From NCBI GenBank assembly GCA_029532415.1, contig JAQOTA010000050.1, forward strand, positions 6,634,001 through 6,698,000: a stretch of DNA of 64,000 nt, in the 5' to 3' direction. Every line of letters starts with the position of its first letter. Within the stretch, counting starts at the first letter, position 1. Positions 45,870-55,267 of the stretch are shown here, one piece after another. The notes beneath the pieces were generated by a model. It saw only the letters and a program-made list of their open reading frames with translations. It had not been told where the DNA came from and did not search any database. This stretch comes from Marasmius tenuissimus (Eukaryota; Basidiomycota; Agaricomycetes; Agaricales; Marasmiaceae). The translations under genes and the position numbers were made by a program.

Positions 45870-46483
45870 ATGCAGATCAAGCAACTGGCCATTATTGCAT
45901 CCGTTCTTCCCGCCGTCTTGGCCAGTGTTATTCCCCGGGTGTAGGTCTTCCGATTCCCTGTCTTGACTACGCTGATACCGACACTGATTTGTCCATCCTT
46001 TGTAGAGGAAACGGTCAAAATGGTACACACCTCCAATCTCTATCTGTCATAAACACTAACCATGCTTCCCTATGTCAGGCGCCGGCCTGGGAGCAAACCT
46101 CCAACCGGGCGCATCGCTCGGCGGTCAGTCGGGAGGGAGTGGAGGGCTGAATAGCGGGTTTGGAGTTTCGCTTGGAGGGTAAGTTGTTTGCCTGCTCTGA
46201 CCACATTGAGACTTATGAATCATGTTTGTAACCAAAGTATATATTACCAATTGCTTGCTGTCTTAACCAATAATCATGGTACCCTCTTATAGGCAACGGG
46301 CAGGAAGATGGACAGGGAGGCGGCGATTTTGGGGTGAGGTAAGTCGTCCCATTTGTTCGCTTCGACTACGATGGCACTCACATCTGATCCCTCGAAGTTT
46401 CGATTTCTAGACAAGGTATAACTTCCCAGTCGCTTTCTGTCGCAAATACTTATCATCACGGGCCTCTCATAGGTCCGTTCTAG
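45870..46483 (+). CDS. Small secreted Gly-rich protein (array gene 10)
   Basis: Confident exons: 45870..45940, 46006..46022, 46079..46178; probable further exons 46293..46338, 46411..46415 and 46473..46483. The signal peptide is MQIKQLAIIASVLPAVLAS. The first exon is spliced straight to a GNGQN micro-exon: the RRED and RQ exons present in array gene 6 are missing, so recombination in intron 1 removed them. The Gly/Ser exon is nearly identical to array gene 6 (32993-33092), and both copies lack the same micro-exon acceptor (TTTGTAAC). The reading after 46178 is ambiguous. Function unknown. Confidence 0.5.
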
Positions 46484-48571
46484 GCCCAACGATATTGGAC
46501 ATACCGCAACCCAGCGCTGTGCCTTCGTCCCGAGCGTCCACCAGTCGCCACGTACAATGGCTTTTAGCTCTCGGGAAAGTCCAACACCCGCGAGTTACTG
46601 GTGCCTGCAAACCCTGTTTTTTCTTTACCTTCGGCATTTCGGCCGCAAAGGCCGAAAACCCAACGACCCTGGTAACCTGCTTCCATGTCGTTTCGGTAAC
46701 TGGATGTCTGGCACACTCGATTACCCCCGCTCGTCTTGATATCGGCATAGTCAACTCTTCAGACTCGGTGCTTTTGCTAGCTGCCCTTTCGCGCTTCTAT
46801 TCACAGTTTCATCAAGCTCCACTCGGACAGTAAGTGGACGACTCGGGACGAGATTTGTGCGAGGTGGGGCTGTTGTACTATCTCTGGTCGAACAAATTTT
46901 TTTTTTGCTGATTTTGCTGATTCTTGTTCCACTAACGGAGGGTTCTCAACAAATACTGTTGGTTGTCAATGTGCGATTGATGGAGGAGCGCTAATGTTAG
47001 CACTGGGAGAATCTCGTCTGCTGACAGTAATTGCTCTCAACTGTCGGGTGCGACGGTTTTGGAGATTAGCCGACGGTGACTGACACTCTCGTTCCGCTCC
47101 TCCTGTTCACGGGAAGGCCGCCTCCAGCTGTTCGGTCACTTCAAGCGTCCAAGTTGTTAATTCTCAATCATACAACGTCAGTCAATGATATGGATGGGTT
47201 ATAACTGGCGTTACCAGACTTGAATCATGATTGGTCTCTGCTTTGGCCCTCCGAGAGCCAGTCATCTGTTCTCTGTTGTTCTCTCACTATCTCCTGTCTC
47301 GCTCGATGAACAACAAATTCAATCGAAAGACAAAGCCCCTGGCTCCATAATCAGCACAATTCTTTCTTTAAGAAGACTTCCCGTCTTTCTCACATCTTCT
47401 CTCACTAACATTACAATATTGAATGGAGCTCGTACGACTACCTTGTTGGCAGTAGTATTCCTAGCGCGTTTACCTTTTCCCGGGGTATTGAGGCTTTGAA
47501 CCGGCAATTTACAATTTGCTCTCTCGGGGGATCGAAAAAAACCTCACGAAGACGTTGGACTGCACTGATCCTCACCCTCGCGAGGAACCCAGCATCAATA
47601 ATACTCCATTTGCCCGCAGTGGCTTATGGTTCATTAGACATGCAACCCGGTCTCAAAGTGCGAATAGAGCAAAAGAAATGGCATGATTTCCCTTCCGGGG
47701 AGCCATTCGGTCGCCACATAGAAACTCTATCGGTGGAACCTACAAAACTCAATCCGCACCTTCAATTCCAGCTCATGCCAGAGTAGAATATACTTCTATT
47801 GCGTCGCGCAGGAGTGTAGAACGTTCAAGTCCGCAGTATAAATGGTGTCTCAGCTATCCATCCGGGATCTACATCGCCCAACGGTGGACCGTGGTATGGG
47901 CCGGTTTGGAAAAGGTTCATACACCAACGCTCACTACTGGCGATGTATATCAGGTTCTGGCTTGGTAGTGGTAGCAGCACCGACACGTCTCTTGAGGGCA
48001 AGCAATAGGTGTGCTCTTGGCATCCTCGGGTTTTGGGGCGCTTACTGAGACGCAGTTTGACCCGGAAAACCTCCGGCATTCCGACAGCATTTGAGTTCAT
48101 TGCGTTTCCGAAGCCCTTTGATCGACACGATGGCGAGATCTCGCCCATGCTACCTGCCCAAACAACCCTCAGTCTAACTGATGATAGCGACGTATTTCAA
48201 GCCATGTCTTGAATCCAGATATACACTGATGTGGTGGCGGAAGCGGATCACTTCAGTCTACCCGACAGACACCCTCGTTGATATTTTGGAATATGGAGGG
48301 CGCAGATCGCGAGTCTGACGGCAGCATCGATGGTGTGAAAGTGATGGCACACCCGACTCATGGTTCAGCGAAAGTTCAACGGCAATGTGTAGCCTCCACC
48401 CATCTTACCTTATCCTGATAGGAGTCTCCCTCTATACTCTATTTCCCCGTCGTAGTCGTGGTCGGTGGCAACCTTCGAGAAACAGTGCAGGATTCTGGCT
48501 GTCAATATCCCAAGCGAACAGAAATTGACCGCGAACATCACAAGGTGAGTCACCAACACTCACGAAGTGTG
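46484..48571. other. Intergenic, partly unique sequence
   Basis: 46620-46860 is a diverged array block. 46860-47820 does not match other units and may be an inserted segment, but I could not define ends or a TSD. 47830-48300 returns to array blocks (GCTCACTACTGGCGATGTAT at 47929-47948). The open frames here show no domain I recognise. Confidence 0.4.
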
Positions 48572-48579
48572 CATAAAAA
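48572..48579 (+). promoter_or_regulatory. TATA-like box of the gene at 48648
   Basis: CATAAAAA lies about 70 bp before the ATG, the same spacing as in the array family. Confidence 0.35.
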
Positions 48580-48647
48580 CCACGCGTTAATTTTTCCCAA
48601 TTTCCTATCCCAGTACTTCTCGCAACCACAACCATCCCTCGGAAAGC

Positions 48648-49211
48648 ATGCGAGCTACATTCCTCACCATCCTTACCGTCGTCCTTCCGACTGTCATGGC
48701 CATTGCTGTGCCCATAAATCGTGGTACCGGCGACAATGACGATGTCTTGAGGTACGTAAGTTGCTGCGAGTCATATTCCAATCCCAAGTGACAGTGGACA
48801 CCCTCATTCAGGTCTATTCAAGGAGGTCAGTATCGTGCATTTAGCAGTCGCTGGGCTTCTTGGTATCAGGAACCTAACCTATTCCCACCAACAATTAGAT
48901 CACACCGACCCAGTTGAGAGCTCCGTCAAATACGTGACCGCGAGGCAGCTCAATATCCTTAACGGTGCGGTGGGAGGAATTTTGGACGGGGGAAAAGCTG
49001 GTCAGAGTGAGGATGCTGGGCTTACTGTGCCAAACTCTAACGTCAACGGAGGTGTGCTTCCCATACAATTACCTGTCGGGGGGCAGTTAGCGGGGAGTGG
49101 AAGCGGCCGAAACGGTATGCACTAATCTTGTTCTGTCGTAAATGCTGACCATGGTTCCCTCTCTCAGGTGGCCTGTTGACAGCGTTGGGTGGTGGCGGAC
49201 TGGTTGGCTAG
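48648..49211 (+). CDS. Divergent small secreted protein (array gene 11)
   Basis: Model: join(48648..48751, 48812..48825, 48899..49114, 49168..49211), 125 aa. The signal peptide is MRATFLTILTVVLPTVMA. Exon layout and splice phases match the array family (14-nt micro-exon; next exon with YVTARQLNIL), and the last exon GGLLTALGGGGLVG resembles array gene 2. The start differs from the MQ(L/I)KQ consensus, so this is the most diverged member. The main exon is Gly/Asn-rich. Function unknown. Confidence 0.65.
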
Positions 49212-50701
49212 CTGATAGATACTGACAGCTTTCGCGGTTTCTCAGCTTGAGAATCTTTGTTTAGTGTACAAACGGAATCCAGCTCGATCCAGTGCCCTTT
49301 CCGCTTTTAAAGCTCGAAGATGGCGCCTCGACATGATAGCCGACGACAATTGTATTGACCTTGAGTGACATGTTGGTCGCACACTAAACAGGAATTTCGA
49401 ACGCGGAAAATAAATTCCTAAGTTTAGCATTGTGCCAGCCGTACTATTTTGGATAGATTAGAATACCGGTTTGGACTTTTTTGATACATCTAACAGAAGA
49501 CTTGAACGTGGTTAGCGGTCAAGAGAGAGCAGATGCATGTTTATTCACCATCGGCATTTTGAATTCGAGACTAATAAAGCGCCCAATGACGCCAAGTGTA
49601 CGTATGCTATATTTGGTGCGTCAACTCTGCCAGTATGGTTGCTTTCGCTATCCACAGATTTGGTGCGCTCCGAACGTTTGGGTAATTAGTAGAAGAACGG
49701 AGCTTGTGGAGGTGAGTTTTCAGCACCCGAACCGATTCCTGAGCAAGTATGTCAGACAGATAGTCTCGAGTCTTGACTTATTATAGCTGCATTCGTGAAA
49801 CCTCGCAGCCAGTGACGGCTCCACATATCCGCATTTTTGGCACCTTCGGACTCTAGATTATTACTCACATAGATCTTTGATGTTGCTCGGACTAAAACCA
49901 ACCGACCGGGGTCTACCTGCTGTCCATAACAAGCAGCTTCAACCATTGCTTTTTTGCGATTGATATCGGTGTGAAGTCGTTTTGCAATGGATTCAGCAAT
50001 AGAGAGTGATCATACTTATCAAGATACATCGACTGTCGATCCAACGCCACATTCCCTTATAAGGTGCTCCACACTTTCCTTCCTATCCCCCCACCATTCC
50101 GAGATGTTACCGAAAGTGGCTGAGGTGGTACGGCAAATGGCCTTGATCCCTGATTTGACTGGTTTATATCGATAGATCTCTTACTAGTAGACGAATTAAC
50201 ACAGAGGGTATCCACCGAAAATCCGGGGTCGGATCGGCTGTCGGTGAGTTTGATAAAACATTAAGAACGTTCATGCTCTTTTTTGTCCTTGGATGTATTG
50301 AGCAGGTTTGAACGTAAATTAACTGATGTTCTTTGGGTGGACCGTAAACTAGCCCCAGCTATGTCAATCCTAGTCCGAAAGACGTCAAGCGACGATACAA
50401 AAGCCATCACATGAGCATGCCAAACCAACCGGAATATCGCGGGGAATGGAATGTGAGTTGCCTCAAGCGAAGTGTGTCGCCGCCGCCACCACCACTTAGT
50501 TTCTCTGACACTTCTTCTGCTCTTTGCAGATGGATCGAATGGTGATGGGTGTCTGCGACAGAGAACTTGACTTTTTCGGCGGACTATCGATTCCACTTCC
50601 ATACTCCCATCAGCCTTCATCCAACCTTTACACTCCCTTTACGCCTGCCTTTCCCATGCGGCCTTTAAATTACCATGTCCCTGACTTTTTAGTGAATAAC
50701 A
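49212..50701. repeat. Intergenic blocks, one inverted
   Basis: A TTTTGAATTCGAGAC variant of the common block lies at about 49555, and a promoter-type block at 50035-50130. At 50463-50493 the upstream landmark occurs in reverse complement (GCGAAGTGTGTCGCCGCCGC), the only inverted copy I noticed. No gene recognised. Confidence 0.45.
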
Positions 50702-50900
50702 ATGCACCTCAAGTCCCTCGCCCTCAACATCGGTTCTTTCCGCCGTCATGGCTGGTGTCATTCTGCCAGTGGAGTGCAGAACCCTCAAAAGCGACATTAG
50801 GGACTTCGATCTGCCCAGGTACGTCGTTTCATTCCCCAATACTAACGACATTTACCCTGATGTCTTTAAACTTCACAAATGAAGCGACATAGAAGGCCAC
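50702..50900 (+). pseudogene. Frameshifted array-family gene relic
   Basis: The start ATGCACCTCAAGTCCCTCGC is intact, but a small indel shifts the frame so that the core V-L-S-A-V-M-A-G-V-I is read only in another frame. A donor GTACGT near 50819 and a decayed micro-exon (AAATGAAGCGACATAGAAG at about 50877) follow. Later exons are not identifiable. Confidence 0.6.
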
Positions 50901-51324
50901 TTCCAGCTCCTTCTATTCGGTCTTGTATTCAGTCACACGCTGACCATGATTTCTCTTGCACTTACTTGGGCTTGGTCAGTGGGCCAGAGAGTGGGGGTGC
51001 CGGTAAGGGGTTACCAATCGACGAGGAGGTCGTCGTCGAGCTCATGGAGACGAAAATGAAGGCACGGTCACTACCATAGACCTCTCGGGCAATGTCAGCA
51101 CGAACAACAGCAGCTCTGATAAACCCTCGATCGTTATTGTTGTGGACAATCCAGAGAACTCCGATAACTGAAACGTATTCGATCGAGGGACCCACCAGCA
51201 CAACCTCAGGGCTTTCTAGTAGCTTGCTAACGCGATAACTCGAATTATTTGCGATTTTGAGGTTTTAGAAGGATCCACATATCGTATGATCATGTTAGCA
51301 GGCGGTTTACCCGTTGTTTGCATC
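50901..51324. other. Intergenic
   Basis: No gene recognised. A Ser/Asn-rich open stretch near 51090-51170 could be an unplaced exon of the relic upstream. Confidence 0.4.
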
Positions 51325-51329
51325 TACTA

Positions 51330-51710
51330 CTGACCTATTTTATTCAATTCGTATGGGGTTTTCCGTGTGACGAAAAATTTCGCCGGTGTAAATTCGTATG
51401 GTGGGCAAGTGACCGGTGACAAAAATGAAGATTCGTATGGAACTTTCAGGCCGCCGGCCCCTAGGAGAGGACAAGTGAGGAGGACGACGACGGGTGTGGC
51501 TGCCGCAAGCAGAAATCTGCGAAAAACACCTAATTTGGGCCAAAAAATCCTGGAAAAGGTAAATTTCTCGCCTTTTTTGAGCTTCTCCGAAATTTGTCAC
51601 ATACCGGGACAATTCGTATGACCCCCCTGTGACCGGGTGACCATACGAAAAATTTTCGTATGTCCAGGGGCCTGTGACGTGTGATATACGAATTGAATGA
51701 AATAGGTCAG
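51330..51710. mobile_element. 381 bp MITE
   Basis: Inverted ends CTGACCTATTT(T/C)ATTC and their complement, 25 bp in all with one mismatch. The flanks repeat TACTA (51325-51329 and 51711-51715), although TA alone would also fit. Internal CGTATG motifs occur repeatedly. No coding potential seen. Confidence 0.75.
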
Positions 51711-51715
51711 TACTA

Positions 51716-52377
51716 CTGAACCTATGTTATTCATATGAATCATGACAACGTTGTAGAGGTGGCTAACCTCCTCAGAGCAATGCTAGCAAGCCAGCTGTGA
51801 TGTGATTGAGCAGAACTAAGCTACGAAACGCGGAACTAGCTACGACACCGTCACGTGACTTTATCCAGGGTAGGCCCTTGACTGGAACCCCCTACTACAA
51901 TTCACCCTCTGGATGGGTTTCTGAAGTGGTAAAGATCAACAGAAGAGATGCACCGCAAGCATATGATAACACAGCGTGTTTGTTGCCCATTGCCATTTTG
52001 GATCCAAATGCCGAGAGTGGCGACGTGGGAGAATGCTCTTTTCTTGCTCCCATGTCCACTCGCCGACTCGTCATTTACGAGTTCACCCTGTCCTTTTCCA
52101 ATCACGCTCCTGCGCACCGTTAGCACGACTCGTTTGGTTTCAGTTTCAGTCCGTATAGATACTTTGGAAACACGCGTCGGAAGGCTTATCTTTTTAAATC
52201 CGCACCGCTGATTATCTTCACCGCTTGGAAGTGTCTCATGCTCAGAACCCCGAGTTTTGGGTGCATACCTTTGTTTGACTACTGAATCATTGAGTTCAAA
52301 GTGCCAGGGAGCACCACTAGCATTATATAGTACATTCAATCCCCGCTTCTTCAGTGACCTTATTTCTATCAGGCTGC
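51716..52377. repeat. Last array-type block and 3' flank of the gene at 52378
   Basis: ACACAGCGTGTTTGTTGCCC near 51970 is the final copy of the common block. 52220-52377 is similar to 63490-63650, so the 3' flank was duplicated with the cysteine-rich gene. Confidence 0.55.
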
Positions 52378-52726
52378 TCAGCCGATACAGGTCAACTTGC
52401 CGCCCTGGTCGACACATGCTACAATTGGGCTCATTCGTTAGCACTATCGCTCACTTGAAAGATTGCTAAGGAGGTACTTACTTCCAGAGATAACCTGTGA
52501 GCTTTCGGAGGGACCTGCATAGTATTTGCAGCTGCTTCCGGCGTGATGATCGCTGTTGTTGGGTGGTCCACAGGCGGATACTAATTCGAAGGTGAGATCC
52601 ACTCCGTAGAGCATGGGCATGAATGGTTCTCTTACCTGGGTCGGTAGCGATTTGGGCTGCTCCCAAAGCTTGCCCGGCGAAGAAAAAAGCAATGGCAGAG
52701 ATGATTGTAGTGGTGCGGAAAAACAT
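52378..52726 (-). CDS. Small secreted four-cysteine protein, copy 1
   Basis: Model: complement(join(52378..52418, 52482..52580, 52636..52726)), 76 aa. The signal peptide is MFFRTTTIISAIAFFFAGQA. The mature part begins near ATDPVSACGPPNN, with four cysteines in SACGP, SSCKYYAG, GTCVDQ and LTCIG. Exon sizes 91/99/41 nt are identical in all three copies in the window. It is likely an extracellular disulphide-bonded peptide, one candidate role among many for fungal secreted proteins. I do not recognise the family. It is intact and has a TATA box at 52778-52785. Confidence 0.8.
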
Positions 52727-52777
52727 TGTAATCGTTGAGTGATGGCTTCTGGCTTCTTCGAGCTCAAGTGGGGGGTT

Positions 52778-52785
52778 CTTTTATA
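52778..52785 (-). promoter_or_regulatory. TATA box of the gene at 52726
   Basis: TATAAAAG on the minus strand, about 52 bp before the ATG. Confidence 0.7.
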
Positions 52786-54131
52786 CCTTCTTCCCATTTC
52801 CTGACGTTCAATTGTAAAGGCCTATGTGTCAGTTCGAGCGACCTGGCCCGCACGTTTCAATGAAATGAGTCAAACACGTCGGGAATCCACTCCAATCATT
52901 TGATTTCAGCCGACTCCAAATTAGACATTGATAGCCCGATTCGTATACGCCAGTGGTTGGTGTAAATCCATTGACATCATCCAACAGAACGTGTTCAGAT
53001 TGATTTCCGGTACACAAACAGCTTGGAAGCGAGCCACTTCAGCTCATAAACATTCTGTCTGGAGCGAGGTGAGATCGTGCACTGAGGTGAGGCCTCGCTT
53101 TTATGTTATCTCATCGTGCATCTAGTTTCTATAGCACATAAATCGCGAGAGAGTTGGAGCCACTGGAAACCTCCGTACCATCAACACAGTCCCGAAACAT
53201 GACTGACGTCCGGTAAATTTACCAATCCTGAGACAGTACGCGGGTGACTTTTTGTGCTCAACCTTGTTGTGAATCATGAAACCGAGCGCAAACTGAACGA
53301 ACATACGAGGTCCTTAAACTGAAGAAAGTCGCCTACATCCGGACATATATAACCGAAGGCGATGCTGGCTTTGTCGGCCTCCTCGGGGAATATTCAGCAC
53401 ATCCCGAACCTGGAGCTGGAGAATATCTTGATATGGGGGACTTGGTCATGCATCGCATATACGGGTCATTGGGTTGAAGAGGGGTTCATCGAGCGAGCAG
53501 AGACCGTTGAGTGCATTGTATATCACGGGAATCGGCTAAAGCAAGATCAGGTTTCAGGTCAAACCCCCGCCCTACGAATTCACGAAACAAATTGAGTCGG
53601 CAATGATCATACAACCGTTGGAGCTCGTGATGAATACATTGAAGAGCGGGAGAGTAGGGACGCGGGCGTTGCTCTGTTGATGGCGGGATTTGACTAGGGA
53701 GCCCCTGCCACGGTAGTGCCACTTCGGGAGATTGGCGCTCAGTAATGGCCACCGAACGCGATTACGAGTTTTGGATCAGTCGTGTTGAGCTACGGGTCAC
53801 AGTCGCTCAGACACAAGATTTGGGGTGGGCTGGGTTCTAGATACAGATCCAAAAATCAATGACCTCCCACCGTGAAGAGTTACTAATGTTTATTCTCTTG
53901 TTTGAAGATACTGGGGTGGGAAATTGATTCAATAAAATCCCAACCTCGCCACATCAAGCCACGTTTGGAAGACTTGCCGTAGAGAGTCTCGGAATTTCGA
54001 TTGAGAGCCATGTCCAAGCGGTGTTCCACGGATCCTTCAAAGGATGAAAACAAAGTATGCTTGCGTAAGTCAATGGTAAATTTTTGTTTGCCCACTCGAG
54101 ATGGTATTTGGAGTAACACGAACAGACAGTC
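52786..54131. other. Intergenic
   Basis: No gene model. At 53320-53480 the plus strand reads an open, protein-like stretch (YIRTYITEGDAGFVGLLG) that soon hits stops. It could be a gene fragment of unknown origin. Confidence 0.4.
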
Positions 54132-54140
54132 GTTGAATCA
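54132..54140. repeat. 9 bp target-site duplication, left copy
   Basis: GTTGAATCA here and at 62020-62028 flanks the 54141-62019 transposon. Confidence 0.85.
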
Positions 54141-54154
54141 GGGCCTATCTAAAT

Positions 54155-54252
54155 TCACGTTCACGTACATTTCACGGTACGCGAGGCACGTGAATCAGTA
54201 CGTGAATGTACGTGAATGTACGTGAATGTAGCATTTTGATACGCGAGGTATG
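54155..54252. repeat. Left outer TACGTGA repeat cluster
   Basis: Several copies of (G)TACGTGAATG and variants in both orientations just inside the left end. A likely binding-site array for the element's transposase. Confidence 0.75.
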
Positions 54253-54894
54253 TGAATTGATGGATAGGCATAGCCACAGTCTCTCGACTCCCATCGCCTT
54301 GGCTGAAGAGATCAGAAAGAGGTCGGTACATGATATTTCTCGCAAAAGTAGAAGTAGCAACTAAGCAGATATAATGTCCTTTGAGCCTGTGGCAAGGTGA
54401 CATACACCACATTTCCCATCCGACATCGAAGGTCGAGAGCTGCCTTATCGCACTGCACAGTTGATATACAGATATTTGACCAGTCTTCAGAACTTAAACC
54501 AGCGACTAGCCTGACTCGCGGTACCTGAGTACAGGCTTGAACTTCACCCAAAAGCACTCAAAACCTTATTATGAGTAACCACAGTTAAGAGAGTTGGTTG
54601 AGACGTCCAACAATGTTCTCTCCTCGGTGTCCGAGGTATTTTCCCACAGTTTTTACCTCCACCAAACACCTCCTCCAGGCAGGATCATCCAAATGTAAGA
54701 TAAGCTGAGGTTAAATCAAGTCTCTTGGGGCGTTATCTATCGTGCTCACTCTCAACCGCGAGCTCACTTCCTCTAAGGGAAAGAACTGTGAATGGGAGTC
54801 AGCTGTCAATCCTATGAAGCTACACAAGGCATAATCCGTCGGTTAGGAATGTGTATGCCATAGCAAAATGGCTTACGCTACTCTGTAGTCAGGT
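54253..54894. other. Non-coding interior of the 7.9 kb transposon, left side
   Basis: No confirmed gene. A minus-strand open frame of 81 codons (54312-54557) contains a protein-like stretch but matches nothing I know. It may be captured host sequence. Confidence 0.35.
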
Positions 54895-55075
54895 TTTAAC
54901 ACGTACGTGAGTGACCATGAGTGAACGTGAACGTACGTGAGGTACGTGAATTTGAACGTGAATGTACGTGAGGCACGTGAATATGAACGTGAGGTACGTG
55001 AATCTGAACGCGAGGTACGTGAATTTGGACGCAACTGTACGCGACTGTACGTGAATGGTACGTGACTTCTAATAC
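54895..55075. repeat. Left inner TACGTGA repeat cluster
   Basis: About ten imperfect copies of GAACGTGAGGTACGTGAAT-type sequence lie next to the 3' end of the transposon gene. Confidence 0.75.
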
Positions 55076-55267
55076 ACTAGTACAGTGAAGTTAAATGAAG
55101 TTAGGAGGCAGAGACTCTAACTAACTACTGGAAAAGCCTACGAACAAACTCAGTTCTTATGAATGGGCCTGGGCACTGGACGTGGGCGAGTGCGCTGTTG
55201 TGGTCGATTACTATTCCCTGGGTTGACTACGTCTTGCTCGTTCTGCTTCCATGTTTGGGTATAAGGA

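Larger units (their letters stand above)
1..51300. repeat. Degenerate tandem array of secreted-protein gene units
   Basis: The stretch is built from diverged copies of one multi-kilobase unit, all in the same orientation. Landmarks recur in a fixed order: a block with GGTGGCGGCGACACACTTCG (around 400, 5560, 9395, 13210, 25850, 32175, 35450, 36240, 38320, 42675, 45050, 45415), a promoter with GTATAAAAG, a gene starting ATGCA(A/C)(C/A)TCAAG, a 3' flank with TTGTATA and CACAGTCACTC, and a block with TCGGATCCGAAAT (around 3855, 11745, 27675, 29190, 31770, 37895, 40670, 41390, 44625). Units are disrupted by deletions and transposons. This is seen directly; the tandem-duplication origin is inferred. 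Confidence 0.85.

Noticed and set aside
46495..46833. 112-aa plus-strand open frame downstream of the gene at 45870
   Set aside because: It could be reached by skipping the lost micro-exon, but it crosses a generic array block and shows no family motif, so I treat it as chance.
54895..55075. CRISPR-like repeat array
   Set aside because: The repeats are short, imperfect, in both orientations and without unique equal-length spacers. They sit at the ends of a transposon and are better explained as subterminal binding sites.
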